From Vitellaria paradoxa (Eukaryota > Streptophyta > Magnoliopsida > Ericales > Sapotaceae), in the NCBI GenBank assembly GCA_019916065.1, contig CM034242.1, forward strand, positions 8,056,453 to 8,120,452: a stretch of 64,000 nt of DNA. Reading direction: 5' to 3'. The notes beneath the pieces were generated by a model. It was not told the DNA's origin. It was given only the letters and a program-made list of their open reading frames with translations, and searched no databases. This document shows positions 1 to 12,720 of this stretch, in pieces (position 1 is the first letter of the stretch; the number at the start of each line of letters is the position of its first letter). Both the position numbers and the translations under genes were made by a program.

Positions 1-1816
1 TATGGGTTAAGTACAAAATACAACTAAACCTAAGTGAATCTTTTTTAACCAAAATATAATAAAAGAGAAATGTGCTATAACGTAATTAAGTTATTGTAAC
101 TCTAATTATTACACCGATTGTTACTTTTTTTTTAATTATATTATATATTTTAAACACACCATTCATCATAAAAGAACATAAATTGTGAGAGATTGAATTA
201 AAATATTTACACCGATTGTTTCTTAATTCCCAAAAATTTACTGGGAAGCTCTAATTTTCAACTTCGTTTTTCCCCCCACCCAATCTTAAAACAAATAGTT
301 GAGTTGAGGTTTTAACGTACGTTTTGCATTCCTCAACCGGTATACGGCCGAATATATGTTATCAATTTCATGGGATTCACACTCGCGCGCGCACGAAGGA
401 TATCAATTTCATGAGATTCTCTCTCTTTTCACTCTCGCACGGGTATCTCTGAGAGTTTAGTTCTGAAAATCGGCGTGTAACGTGGTTACTTAACATTTTT
501 GTATTCCTTTTGTTCCCATTACACTATTTTTTTTTTTTTATTACACCTCTGTTACATTTTTTATTTTTTGTTATTATTATATTGACCATTATAGGGGTAG
601 TCATCTTGACAGACCCATTTGAATCAGATCCATTTTTCGAACTTAATGAATGTGAGATTTGAATTTTTTAGAAATAAGATAAGATTTGGATTTTTTCTTT
701 TAAATAATTCAGATATTGGATCAGACATGAGGATGGGACTACATTCGTCCTGATCTATTCAGAATTCGATAACTAATCCGAATCTACCCTGATTCACCCC
801 AAATTCAATATTCGATACTTTTTGGAGATTGAAAAAATTAGGATTAAAATTTATGTTATGAACTATTATATTTTGTATTTGCTACTTTGAGTTAAGATAA
901 TATTAGTACTTTAGATTTATGTATCTTTATTATGTATCAGTTCGTGAAAAGGTACTTTGATGAAATATTTATTTTAGATATATCTATGTATTATTTTGGT
1001 AAATTATTATTGTGATGACATTTATATATTATTTTGATTTTGGAGAGAAATTATTTGGTAGTAATAAGTTACATATACAATCAAGTTATGTATCAAGTTA
1101 GAGGCGGATTTGAAGGCGGATGGAAGGTTTGAATTCTCAGATATCCATGGATATATCCGTTCTCTATTTGGAGCGGAGATGGAGATCTAAAAAAATATCC
1201 GTTCGGAGTTCAGGGCTTGAAAGGTTCAAACTTTGAATTCGGATATTACTATATTCATCTCCGATTTACCTCGTTATCATCCCTATATCATTATCGCTTT
1301 TTAAAATAATGTCTAGAGTTTAACTAATAATAGTAAATATAATATTTTTCCAAGTGAAATGAGATAAAAAATAATAAGAATAAAAATATAATTTATAAAT
1401 AATTAAGAAAAAAATAATTTTGAATAACTACTACAACTGAAGCTCAATAGTCGGTTCCATCCGCTACTGTATATATGCTCTCGTGGAGTTCTGTTCGACG
1501 GTGGCAACCAAGTGCATCTAGTGCTTTTCCATCTTTCGACTTCAATTTGTAGTTTTTCACCAATCATCTATTTTTTTTTTTAATTTCTAATTTTAATAAA
1601 TTTCCCAACCGTGCTGTCTAGCCAAGCTTATTAAGAAAAGTTCCAGAGCCACTCTTTAAGCAAGTTACGAATTCTAATAAAGGTACAAAGTCAGATATTA
1701 ATATCTAATGAGAGGGGCAAAACGGCTAAAAAATTTATGACAATCCATCCAATTTTTTATTTTAATTATTTTAAATTCAGAAATAATAAACATAGGATGA
1801 TTTAATACTAAATAAA
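1..1816. other. AT-rich intergenic sequence, no gene seen
   Basis: No open reading frame with recognisable protein content was found on either strand. The stretch is low-complexity AT-rich DNA with short T and A runs. A short imperfect direct repeat around ATCAATTTCATG occurs near 361 and 401. No transposon ends could be paired here. Confidence 0.5.
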
Positions 1817-1974
1817 GGGTGCGTTTGGAGTGACAAAAAGTGAAATAAATTGAGATAAAGTAAGATAATTTGTAAATTCATAATTCGTGCAGTAAGATAA
1901 AAAGTGAATAACTTTTAGATATTTTCAGAGATTTTTAAAAATTTTCGATTGTTTTTAGTAAATCAAACGCATCC
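1817..1974. mobile_element. short MITE, 'GTGCGTTTGGA' family
   Basis: The left end reads GGGTGCGTTTGGA and the right end, read backwards, is GGATGCGTTTGAT, so the two ends form an imperfect inverted repeat about 160 bp apart with only AT-rich DNA between. Related copies with the same internal blocks (a run near 'AATTCGTGCAGTA' and a 'TTTTCAGA' block) occur near 2942, 20641, 34742 and 60985. Length and ends fit a non-autonomous DNA transposon. I could not find a clear target duplication, so the superfamily is open. Confidence 0.6.
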
Positions 1975-2560
1975 AAAGTCATAAATAATAAAACTTGATA
2001 TTTATTCAATTTTCATGTAATGTAGCCTTGGAGTTCCATAAAATTCTAATTTTTTTTTTAACTTTTTACATTTTCTATCAATTTCAAGGCTCTAATTTAT
2101 ATAATTTTATGACTTTTTTTTTGGAGCTCCAAACATACTCGTAAATAAAATGAGTCAAAGATGTTTATATCTTAATGTCATTGAGCTAAAATTATGAGAA
2201 TAGAAGTCAGTACTGGTCGTTCATAATAAAGCCTTTAAAAATTGAATAAATATTAAATTTTCAATTAATTTCATTTTATCATGAAGTCTTGTTTGGATAA
2301 TGCTCGTAGTAAATAATGATTATAACCATTGAAAAGGAACGGTAAGCACAAGAACAACAATTTGATAAATAAGTTGATATGTTGTATGTTTTTTAAGCTT
2401 TACTAACCAATAACACAATTTAGAAACACTTGAAATATTCTCCTACTTCGACTATGGAACTACATTTTACTCATAATGTTGAAGTTTCACGCCTTCTACC
2501 ATCATTATCACGCTATAAATATATACGATGAGCATATGTATATATACAACGAGTCAATGA

Positions 2561-2744
2561 ATGGGAAGCAACAAATGGTTCTCTGCAGAGATCCTCAAGC
2601 ACGGGCGAAGACTTGATGTGGACAGTGGGCTAACGGTGATCGTGGAGAGCACGTTGGACCAAGTCGGCACCGGAAATGGTTGACGCGACGGCAGGGCTAT
2701 CGGTTTTCAAATCCTACCTCATGCAATGCCTCAACGTATGAGTC
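2561..2744 (+). pseudogene. unrecognised coding-like remnant
   Basis: An ATG at 2561 opens 40 codons (begins MGSNKWFSAEILKHGRRLDV) ending at TGA 2681-2683. A second frame from ATG 2676 continues 22 codons to 2744. Composition is clearly more GC-balanced than the surroundings and residue use looks protein-like, which suggests a piece of a former exon with a frameshift between the two parts. I do not recognise the family. It could be a captured gene fragment or chance. Confidence 0.25.
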
Positions 2745-2941
2745 CGTGTATCATATTACACATAAATAAAGTAACGTGCGTGTTGGAAAAACACAGCCAT
2801 GCCACCGGGCATTTAAATGAAAATTATGGTTGTAATACGTCTCTATTCAGATTATAATCTGAAATACAGACTAAAATCTAGTTTAATATAAGAAGAACGA
2901 TTATTTTCAAATCACCATTATGTTATATTCTTTTAAATAAA

Positions 2942-3069
2942 GGAGGCGCTTAGAGTGATAAAAAGTAATATAAGTTGTGTGTTCGTAAATTATGCAGTAA
3001 AATAAAAAATAAATAATTTTTAAAGATTTTCAGATATTTTCAGCGTTTTATCTCGCACCAAATACATCC
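2942..3069. mobile_element. short MITE, 'GTGCGTTTGGA' family, decayed copy
   Basis: It shares the internal layout of the copy at 1817-1974: an AAAAAGT block, a 'ATTATGCAGTAAAATAAAAA' stretch and repeated TTTTCAGA. The right end read backwards is TGGATGTATTTGGTG. The ends are more diverged than in the first copy, so limits are approximate. Confidence 0.45.
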
Positions 3070-3699
3070 AAAATGATATTATAAATAAAACATATTAAAT
3101 AAAATAATGAATTTTATTTTATTTAATTTGATTCTCAACTCACCCCTCGTTTACGCACATGCCTGCCCCTTTGCAAAATAAAGGACTCCTCCTTGGACCC
3201 TTTCGGCTCAGATAACTTGGCTTAATTTGTTTTGCTTTTAATTATCACTCTAATGCCAATAAACTATGCTGTAAAATTTTAATCTAATTGCCGCATTAAT
3301 CTAAACTAGTTACTTAAAAGATCTCTTGTTACTTTAAAAATAATAGGTCTCTTGTTGGGTGGAATTTTCTCCTGCCATTCACCTCTCTCTCTCTCTCTCT
3401 CTATCTTTCTCTGAGGTTACAAGTTTGGACAATGAAATTTGATCCAAGTATATGTTGGTAGGCCCAGCCCATGACTACAACTGATGGACTGGACTCCGGG
3501 GGGCAAGCCCATAACTTAATAAATTTATGTGGATTTTGCAGATAACGGGAGCAAAATTTTAAGGGGCATCATTCTCTGTAGCCGATTCCACTTTGAACAG
3601 TTGAGTTTAGATCGGATGGGAAGGTTGACCACCGGGGATCATTCCGGCACGGTGCTCACGTGACTCACGTGGGAGCTTGAGAAGTAATACAATAATCCC
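3070..3699. other. intergenic sequence with CT microsatellite
   Basis: A (CT)n run sits at about 3383-3403. Around 3540-3690 the base composition is more balanced and contains two copies of CACGTGA, a G-box-like core, but no reading frame or gene goes with them. Nothing else recognised. Confidence 0.4.
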
Positions 3700-3702
3700 T
3701 TA

Positions 3703-4091
3703 GGGTGCGTTTGTTTACCGGACAAAAGATGTGGGATTAGAGCCCTCATCCGTGGGACCCACAATAATGAAGTGTTTGTTTGGATTTTTGGTTAATCCGT
3801 GGGACCCACGGATTAGAGTGTTAGTGAGTAGATTTGGGGGATGAGTAAACCCGGGAGTTAGGGTATTATTAATCCCCTTTGCCGGATTGCTTTCCTCTAA
3901 GACCCAAATGTTCAAAATTATTTTTTATCACATTACATATCAAATCATATCTTTTATTTCACTTTATATCCCACTAATCAAATACCAAAAAAATAATCCT
4001 ACATAAAAAATTAATCTCATCTTTTATTCAATCCTATTAATAAGTCACACGGCATTACTTACTTCCATCGTCTAATCCCTCGAACAAACCC
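3703..4091. mobile_element. Tourist-like MITE with TTA target duplication
   Basis: The element opens GGGTGCGTTTGTTTACC and closes with a sequence whose complement is GGGTTTGTTCGAGGG. A TTA trinucleotide flanks both sides (3700-3702 and 4092-4094). Three-base TTA duplications and short G-rich inverted ends are the mark of PIF/Harbinger (Tourist) MITEs. Near 3793 it carries the near-perfect palindrome TAATCCGTGGGACCCACGGA. It has no coding capacity. Confidence 0.65.
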
Positions 4092-4094
4092 TTA

Positions 4095-5003
4095 GTTCCA
4101 GAAAGTACATTCAAACTGAGCGGTGAGCAACGTTAATGCTTGAGCCTCGTGGGCTGCATTGTGCACGTGTCAATCACTGAACGGTGGCTTGCCAGAATTT
4201 CGGAATTGGGATGCGCCGGATGCGTGAATTGAAATTAAAAAACAAAATTAACACAGCCAAAAGGAATTGATTTAAGGAATTATTTGATACTGAAATAATT
4301 TGTTCACGAGAACTTTTTTTTAAAATAAAATGATTAGAAATTGGAAAAAAAAAACTAATCGGAAAAAAAAATTATCTTTTCTTCTATGATGTTCAAAAAA
4401 AGAAATTTAAATGCCTAGGAACCGTTAGTGACATTTATATTTTCTTATCTATGTTTAGGAATTTTTGTTTCTTTTATTTTTTTTCTGATGTCATTTTTTA
4501 GAATAAAATAATTTTAATTTAACAAAATATGTAAATAAAGTATATCATTAATTTAATGGATGCAACAAATATTAACAAATTATTTTGTTTATGGCCTAAA
4601 AATGACAAAATATTTTTGAAAAAAAAAAAGAACATGAAAAATATAATTTTTCTACTTAAATTTTGGTACTAAATTCTCAGACAAGTTTTTAATTTTGTAG
4701 TAATAAAAATAAAATACAAGTTTATCAAAAATATTTTTGTTTCTAATTTTTAAAATTTTATAAATATAAAAAAATAAATAAAAACGTTATTCAGGGTGCT
4801 CTCAGTTATCCTAGTGGATTTGGAACTCCAAATATTTATATTAAAAATGAAAAAAAATAGTAAACAAACTGAGCCATTAAATATTATTTAGTTTTTTTTT
4901 ATTTTTTGGCAACAAAAGAATGAAAATAAGTTTATCAAAATACGTTTTTATTTTTACCTTCTAGAAATTTATAAAAATAAATAGAAAAATAATAAATATT
5001 AAG
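4095..5003. other. AT-rich intergenic sequence
   Basis: No gene seen. It is long A/T runs, with G+C very low from 4300 onward. Confidence 0.45.
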
Positions 5004-5862
5004 GATTTATTTCAACTACATCCTTATAGTTTCGGTTTTGTACATTTAGACCTTATAGATTTTAGAAATATGCACCTACTCCCTTTGAAATTCGTATTAC
5101 ATTTACTTAAACCCTTTTTGTTAAATTTTTCATTCAAAAAGTAACTTTTAACAAATTTAATATTATAAAATTACCTTTATACCTTTAGTATTAATAAAAA
5201 GATATTTATATTATAATAGAGCATATATTTTTTTATATAAAAATTATATTATAATTAATTTATTAAAAAAATTTTGTGAACCTTTTCGATATTAGTGCTT
5301 TAAATTATTATGCTTCACGTTAATATTTTAAATTATTATTATATATAAATTAGTAATTATATATAATAAATTATCATTATTTTTTTATTAATAAACTAAT
5401 AAATTAAACATGAAAATAAAAATTACATTATAATTAATCTATTAATTTTCTTGTGAACCTTTTTCTATATTAGAATTTTAAATTATTATGCTTCACATTA
5501 TATTATATATAAATTATTACTACATTTTTCTGTTAATAATCTAATAAACTAAACAAGGAAAATAAAAAAAAAAAATTAGTTTTCCCTTTTCTTTTACTTC
5601 CTTTATATTAGTATTAAACGATAAAAGAAAAATCTTACTCTTAATTTTCTTTTTTATGCATTTTTTATATAAATAGTAAGGGTATAAATGTAATTTTATT
5701 GCATTTAATTGGTCAAAAATTAATTTTTAAATGAAAAATTTAAAAGAAGAGGTTTGAGTGCACATTTGTGAAATTTTAAAAAATTTAAGTGCACATTTAT
5801 CAAATTTGTAGAGTTTAAATATGCAAGATTGAAACCACAAAATGTGTAAACTAAAATAAACT
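5004..5862. mobile_element. Mutator-like MITE with long degenerate inverted ends
   Basis: The first ~80 bases and the complement of the last ~80 bases run in parallel: GATTTATTTCAACTA against GAGTTTATTTTAGTTT, then TTTCGGTTTTGTACATTTA against a diverged counterpart, then ATGCACCTA against GTGCACTTA. The interior is extremely AT-rich with no reading frame. Long diverged inverted ends fit a non-autonomous MULE, but no exact 9-bp duplication could be seen, so the limits may be off by a few bases. Confidence 0.5.
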
Positions 5863-5944
5863 CTAAATATAAATGTCATCAAATGGAGCTAATTAACTAA
5901 CTTCAAATTATAAGGGCTCCACGTGGAACTTTCGAGAGTTCATA

Positions 5945-6500
5945 GCTTAAATTGAGGGGGGTTTGAAATCTGGAACCCACCAATCCTCCCAAACAGAAAT
6001 AGACTTCCCATCCCCAATTTGCCAAAGCAAATCTGAGATCATCCTTCCCCCAAAGTAGAGTAGGCCACACAATAGATCAAAAAGAATAGGGTTAAATTGT
6101 GAGAAACGAGGATTTAGAACAATATGTAGCTTTGAAAATTTTAAGTAACGAGACAATTTTTTTTTTTTTGAAACCCAAAAAAAAAAAAAAAAAAATCCAC
6201 TAACTTTTTTTGGCTATCATGGCTTGATTGAACTGGTAAATATATATTTTCAAACTCTAGGCCTCCCTACTGCTTTTAGGTGAATAAAGAGTATCCCAAC
6301 TTAAAAGATGCAGAGATTTGGATTATGCTTTTCCAGCCCACCAAAAGTTAGCAAGCATAAAAGAAATTTTGCTGCAATCATAATTAGGAATCTTGTACAA
6401 GAAAAGGAAGTGATTCAGAGTCGGCAAAATTGTAGTTTGGGTGAGAGTAGGTAGCTACCAGCTTTGTTAAGGAAGTCACCAACCTAAGATCTGATATTTT
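5945..6500 (-). pseudogene. decayed LINE retrotransposon ORF2 C-terminal fragment
   Basis: Read on the minus strand, frames shift but show the region downstream of reverse transcriptase in plant LINEs. Near 6350-6220 there are matches to the usual 'FWW..K..I..LSW..L...K..GGL.F' region and the following '.NQA..AK..W' stretch. At about 6050-5950 comes LLWQIGDGKSISVWEDWWVP, the conserved segment before the RNase H/zinc-knuckle part. Several frameshifts and stops show it is dead. No polyA tail or target duplication was found, so the full extent is unknown. Confidence 0.7.
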
Positions 6501-7104
6501 CTATCAGATCAAAGAAGACAAATCTCCTATAGTAACCTCTGATATTTATTTTTGGTTAAGAATTAAGATTTCGAGTCATTTTAATATTTGGACCTATGTT
6601 TTTGGCTAAGAATTAAGATATCAAGTCATTTTAACATTGGAACATACGATTTGATTTGAATTATAAAATTTATCTTATTTTTTTGAGTCTAGTTGAACAA
6701 AGTTCTATTAGTTTGGACTATGGGAATTAGCCAAGTGACCACTCCTTTCTTTATTTCTTTTATCTTCTTCTATCTGTGTTTCCTTCTTTCTTTCTAACAT
6801 TTTTTTTCATTCCCCATATACATTGATGATGACCCATTTTCGTCTACGCATCGTAGGCGTCACTACCAAGGCATTGTTCGGTTTAGGTCTTACGCAATAC
6901 CTATTGAGTTTTATCTCTACCCTCACGGTTTTGTCCATCTTCTGTGAGAAAAGCGTGCCTAGCTTGACAGGAAGAGAAGTTAGGGTCCTTCTATGGTGTC
7001 TCAGTGTTCGACTCTTAATCGATGTGGGATGTAGTGGTATCATCACACACATACACACACATACAGAGAGAGAGAGAGAGAGGGGGGGAAGAGGGAGGGA
7101 GGGA
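6501..7104. other. intergenic sequence with short repeats
   Basis: Two diverged copies of 'TTTTTGGTTAAGAATTAAGAT' (about 6549 and 6599) form a short direct repeat. A (GA)n run with G-rich flank lies at 7065-7105. The open frame across 6823-7170 on the plus strand is not recognisable and runs into the GA repeat, so I treat it as chance. Confidence 0.4.
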
Positions 7105-7352
7105 GGGGTGGAGGATAGTGCATATCTAGGTTTTTGTTGTTATTCATACTTCTTGTTGTATTCGAAATGAAAGATTTGAGGGTAAATGGTACGAACTCTT
7201 GTTGTTATTTCGATCATTTGCATGAGGAAAGGGGTGGAGGATAGTGCATATCAAGATTCTTGCTGTTACTCATACTTCTTGTTGTATTTGAAATGAAAGA
7301 TTTGAGGGTAAATGGTACGATCTCTTGTTGTTATTTTGATCATTTGCATGAG
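7105..7352. repeat. 126-bp tandem duplication (two copies)
   Basis: The segment beginning GGGGTGGAGGATAGTGCATA at 7105 recurs at 7231 and the copies stay nearly identical to about 7352, with only a handful of substitutions. This is a recent local tandem duplication of non-coding DNA. Confidence 0.9.
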
Positions 7353-8153
7353 GAAGATAAATACACTGTCATTGAATGAGGGGAGTTTCCATTTATTTGT
7401 CAATTAGCATAATTTTAATATTAATTATATCATTGTTAGTGAAATCTGAGGTGCCCGTCGAGTCCAACTCATTATATATGTAATTTCTAGTCAATTTTTC
7501 GTTGTGTGGAGCAGCACTCATATTGTAGCCTAGCAAAGGCATGTCCCACGCTTCTTTTAACTTTTTCTTTTTGGTCAATTAAGATTTCAAACACCGCGGA
7601 ATCCAAACGTGCTATAATTGTAATGGGTGTTATATTTTAATACACACTTGTTTACTTGCTGGACCACAGTTCATTGAAATGTATGGACATTTTTACCTTC
7701 ATTGAATATTAAATGGAGGATTGGATTATTTGTCAATTTGATGCTGATTGGTTAATTTGAAGTTAGATTTTTTAGAAAAGAAATCAGTTAACATGCTTGC
7801 ACGATTGCGAAGGAGTTCCGAACTTATATATATATTGGTCTTTTTGCTTACCTTGCTGGCAAAGTACTGCAAAGCATTTCCATCTCTAAGTCAGTCCGGT
7901 AGTTTAATGGGATTCATTACTCCAAATTGCATTGCAGTGCCAAACAAAGAATTTCAATTCATGAGTTCCCTTCAGTCGAACACATTCAAGGAAGCCCAAA
8001 GTACAAAGTCATGTCGTTCTTTGTTTGGAAGTCGAATTTGTCAAGTGGAAAGAATGAAAACCTTAGAAAAGTAAAATTAAATTAAGATTGTTAAATTCAT
8101 TTTAAGTTTTAGGATATTTTAAAAAAATATTCATAAAAAATATAATAATATTA
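7353..8153. other. intergenic sequence, possible LINE trace
   Basis: One frame near 7985-8060 reads KYKVMSFFVWKSNL, which resembles the 'KV.FFVW' stretch found after the reverse transcriptase of plant LINEs. The match is short and isolated, so it is only a hint. No gene recognised. Confidence 0.25.
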
Positions 8154-9794
8154 TCATATATATATATATATATATAAAGTAGAGTCTGGTCACACTGCTA
8201 CGCCATGTAAGACCTAAGTTACACTATGATTGTAACACATGATAGTTAATTATAACTATCTTACGCCACATAGTACTTAACTTGCGTTACGGTTATAACG
8301 CGTAACACCTAATTATAATTATCTTAATTATCTTATAATGATATTAGTATTTTACATAATTACTACTTATTTATAATTTTTAATTTTATTTAAACTAGAA
8401 TATTCATGGATATCACTTGATATTTTTATTTAATTTACACTTCTATTTATCATATAACTTCTTATTTTTTATTTTTATTTGAAACAAATTCTTATTTTTT
8501 ATTTTTTTATATATTTTAATAAATTATTATTTAAAACATAATAAATATTATTATTATTATTAAACAATATAATGTAAAAAAAATATTTACCTTGTTAAAT
8601 AAAGGTTTTAATAATAAATATTATTATTATTATTATTAAATTGAATAACATAAAAAAAGTTAGCCTGTTAAATAAAAATTTTAATTTATTTACATAATTT
8701 ATAGTTATAATTATCTTGATTTATAATTATATAATTTAAATGAAATTAGCATTGTACATAATTACACCTTATTCATAATTTTATTCAAATTAGAATGTTC
8801 ATGAATATCACTTGATATTTTTATTTAATCGACACTTCTATTTAATTATCATATAACTTCTTATCTTTAATTTTTTTATAATTTAATAAATTATTATTTA
8901 AAAAATAATAAATATAATATTATTATTAAATAAACTAATGCAAAAAAAATTAATCTGTTAATAAAGTTTTTTAATTTATTAACAAGTAACAAGTTCTTTA
9001 TTATTTTTATCGTTAGGCAAAATAAGTAATATATCTTAAATCAAATTATAATATTATTTATTAAAATTATATATATTGTAATATTATTTATTAAAAAATT
9101 TTAAAATAACATTAGAAATTAAAAAATAAAAATGGCAATGAATAAATCAATCTGATTGAAGTGCCACTCAAATTTTTCTTGGATTTGAACTTTTAATTTG
9201 ATCAAAATAGTATTCTAATCGGAATAAGATAGGATTTCGAAATGATATTCTAATCTAAATAAAATAGAATTCTCCTAAATGTAAAATCTATAAATAGATA
9301 CAAAGTCTTCTTTTTTTTTTTTTCAAATTTCTTGGAGACTTTTTAATATTATAACAATTTGCTCTTTAACTTTGCGATTTGTAAGGTATGTACTTAAATT
9401 TTAATTTTTTAAAATTTTTATATGTAATTGATATGTATTTTATAAGTTTTTATATGTAATTAATATATATATACACATTGTGGTAGGAACAGTAGAAATA
9501 ATATTTATAAAGATTGTTTAACTAAATGAGTAAATGTTATTATTCTTCAGCTATTTTGATTTTTTATTTTATTTTTATTTAGTAGAATTTGAATTCAATC
9601 GAATCGACGCTATTAATGGTATCAACCTTTTAATTTGTTTTAGGTTCACTAGCTGTTTGCTTGAATTCACATAAACAATAATACATATTACTTTCAAATA
9701 TATTTTTACAATTTAACTATTTTAACATATGATAAAACTCTCAACTTAATTATATAATATGGCAAATCCGTGTATCGTACGGATCATATCACTA

Positions 9795-9795
<1 letters not shown>
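8154..9795 (+). mobile_element. Helitron-like non-autonomous element, copy 1
   Basis: The 3' end has the Helitron signature: a hairpin-forming ATCCGTGTATCGTACGGAT at 9766-9784, a short spacer, and CTAA at 9792-9795. The 5' end starts TC at 8154 in a TA run, followed by AAAGTAGAGTCTGG. The flanking bases are A (left) and T (right), as expected for insertion between A and T without duplication. The sequence is repeated along most of its length at 54.7-56.1 kb. The interior is very AT-rich with no Rep/helicase coding, so it is non-autonomous. Confidence 0.65.
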
Positions 9796-9831
<36 letters not shown>

Positions 9832-10235
9832 CGAGGATAAAAAAAATACATCCACGCGTAATTATCATTTCAACTGAATTTGCTTGAATGAACCTGAAAA
9901 ACAAAAACTCGTAAGAGAGATTGGCTGAAAAGAGTCCCGACCAAGAACTCTTCGATAGTTAAGTCAGAAGAGACTCAAGATAATAATAAGTGAATTACAA
10001 ATGTTCAATTGGTAATAGTGAGTATACATATTTTTTGGACTAAATGTTGTATGTATAGTAAGAAAAAATGAATTAATAAACAATTGTGATAATAAATGAA
10101 AAAATAATATTATTATAATCCCTATATATAAACACGTATAAAGTAATTTGCTTGGGATTTAATATCCATTACTTAGCATTGGTTGGAGGACGTCGGTGCG
10201 ATGTGATAATAAAAAATATTTAAATATTATATTAT
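9796..10235. other. intergenic sequence
   Basis: A TA/TG microsatellite (9796-9831) directly follows the Helitron end. No gene or further element recognised. Confidence 0.4.
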
Positions 10236-10384
10236 GGGTATGTTTGGAGTTGTATAAAATTGTAAAAGTTAATGTTTCATATTTTGTGCAGCGAGTAGAG
10301 AATTTAAATTTTTACTATTTCATAATTCGTATTTATAAAGATGTGTAAAATTTTGTATTATTTTGTACCGACTCCAAACGTTGC
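10236..10384. mobile_element. short MITE, 'GTTTGGAGTTGT' family
   Basis: Left end GGGTATGTTTGGAGTTGT and right end complement GGCAACGTTTGGAGTCGG form inverted ends about 150 bp apart. The interior has the family's 'ATTCGTATTTATAAAGATGTG' type block. Relatives are at 19590, 34469 and 35475. Confidence 0.6.
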
Positions 10385-11828
10385 CTGTGTCTACCACTCC
10401 TTGTTGAGTAAAGAACTGATTAAATCAACACGAGTGTTGAAATTATTACAGGATTACATTTATAGCAATAATTAGGTAGCACTTATACTTTTAGCAGTGG
10501 GGCCCGGTTGGAAAGATCAAAGACAAACAAGCCAACCTGAGCACTTCCTTGCTTGGTACGTATATGCTCGAAGTCCATGATCAATGTCCAAGGCAAGTAT
10601 AAAGAAGCTTCGTTAACTCCCAAATTGTCCAATCAGTTGAAAATATTGTACAATGGTTTGAAATGCATGCATTCGCAAATTATTATACGCTCTAGTTGTA
10701 AGTCAAACTGAAAAGAAATGGAATTGGTAATTGAGCACGTGCTTGTTTATTTAAAGCTAAACAAGCAAGGAAAGGAATACGAAAGGGGCTCAAAGCCAAG
10801 TGGGTGTTAGGTCGTTCATTCTTTTTCATACAGATTTTGCATTGTCTTTTGCTTGCAAATTGAGTACCGACTTGGCTAAGTTCTTATTAATTAAACGGTT
10901 TGATTGGTGGTCTAATGATAATCATGAACTGTAACTGTAGGTGATCACCTGGTAGCTACATGGGAGCAACATCCAAGTATATTTATACAAGTCATAACAA
11001 TTATACAAAAGGATACACATTTGGATCGAGAGCAGCATAGTTTGGCAACATCAAAAACAAAAAAAAAAATGCCAATTTTTTATATGATTTTTATTTTTTC
11101 TATCAATATTTATATACCAATATTGATAGAAAAATATTTTAAAAAATCAAGTTTTAATAAAAAAAATCATATAAAACAAAATTTAAACTGTTAAAATAAA
11201 AAAAATAAAAGATAAGGAAATAAAATTCAGGGAGGAAATATAAAGACTATATCTTGTCATATATATCATAAAGGTAAAGAAGATGTCTTTAAATAAGTTT
11301 ATAATGATAGATATGTATAGTAATGATTTACGTGCCAAAATAAAACTAATTACTTACAAAATACTAAAATATAAAATATTCTAGTATAAGTAATATATAT
11401 AAATAATATATTATAACCTAATATAGAATATTTTAACACACTTACTTAAACTTAAGATGGTAAACTAACTTGAGTTTGAAAATAAATGAATTCTAAAAAT
11501 TGCTGAACCAAATAGTAGAATAAGTCATAAGTGTAGAATCTGGAGATGTGTGACCGTTAGCAGTAACGAAGTTTTACAGTAAGTTGTTTAAAAAATTTTG
11601 CTGCCACTAATATGATTATTTTTCATATTGGAGATTGAAAAATAACTAAACAGAATATATGATGTGTGAAAATGGAACAAGAAAAACAAAACAAAAAAAA
11701 AAAAAATCGAAAGAAAATAATAGCACTTTGCTCTCCAGATTTATGCCCAATAAGTAAAACTAGTATAGGTAATAGATTTAAATAATATATTATAACTTAA
11801 TAGAGAATATTCTAACATAAACCCTTCA
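10385..11828. other. intergenic sequence without recognised gene
   Basis: Base composition is more balanced at 10480-10980 than around it, but no protein family, splice pattern or RNA gene could be recognised. From 11050 on it is AT-rich. The short block 'AATATATTATAACTTAATA' occurs twice (about 11404 and 11788), suggesting old duplicated transposon debris. Confidence 0.35.
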
Positions 11829-12516
11829 GGGGTCCGATTGGATGGTGCTAAAACTTCAGGAGAATAAGTTTTACAGTGAGTATTATTTTTAGAAGATTAG
11901 GCCACATTAATGTGATGTTTATGAAAGGGATAACTTTTTACTTAGTTTGGATGTTTTATAAATAAAAGGGGGTGAATGATGGAAAAAAGCAGTTAAATGA
12001 CTCTTTTGCCTTGTAGTGTCCCAAACTTAATTACCCATTAAATTAAATATTAAATTGTAAAACTCACTCTATTTAATTATTTTTGGACAATTTGAAGTTA
12101 TATTATTTATTTCATTGAAATTTTAACTTTTTATAAATTTATTTAAAGAACTTTTTTTTAAATATGTAATTTTGAATGGTTAGTCATTATTCAATTTTTT
12201 TAATTATATTTATTTTGACTTATTGGTCTATCTATTATTTTTTTACTAATATTATATTTATTTTGATCAAGTTAATAATACAATTAACGATGGCTAAAAA
12301 CGTCAAAAACAATCAACTTAAAGGGGAATAATTTTTGACTAGCCCCAAGGATGTCCAAAAATTGTCTCCTAAGGGGAGAAAAATGTGGGACCTATGCCAA
12401 AACTTATCCCGAGGGGGGGAAATTGACTTGCCAAACAATGACAAAAGTGTGGGACCCACACTTTTGACCGGGTATTAGTTTTGGAGGGGGTTTTGACTGT
12501 ATCCAAGTAGGCCCTC
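11829..12516. mobile_element. MITE-like element with palindromic 3' part
   Basis: The left end GGGGTCCGATTGGATGG pairs with the complement of the right end, GAGGGCCTACTTGGATAC. Near the right end is a hairpin-forming AAAAGTGTGGGACCCACACTTTT palindrome (centre about 12455). No reading frame. Superfamily is not clear; a hAT origin is possible. Confidence 0.5.
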
Positions 12517-12720
12517 AATGTTATCAAATAGAAGCGATCACTGGGTTAAAAAAAAGACTTATTTAAGGATTATTTTCTTTATTTGACATATCATTCTTTT
12601 ATAATCAAGATAAAAAATATTAATATTTGGTTTGTTAAGAGAAATATTGGATTTGCATACATATATATATATATATATATTAAGTTTTTACATAAATGCT
12701 CTAATTAATTAATTTTTAAA

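Noticed and set aside
6823..7170. 115-codon plus-strand frame ending in a GA repeat
   Set aside because: Half of it is microsatellite translation (repeated Arg-Glu) and the rest matches no family.
7748..8074. 108-codon plus-strand frame near the Helitron
   Set aside because: No ATG at the given start and no recognisable domain; at most a short LINE trace in another frame.
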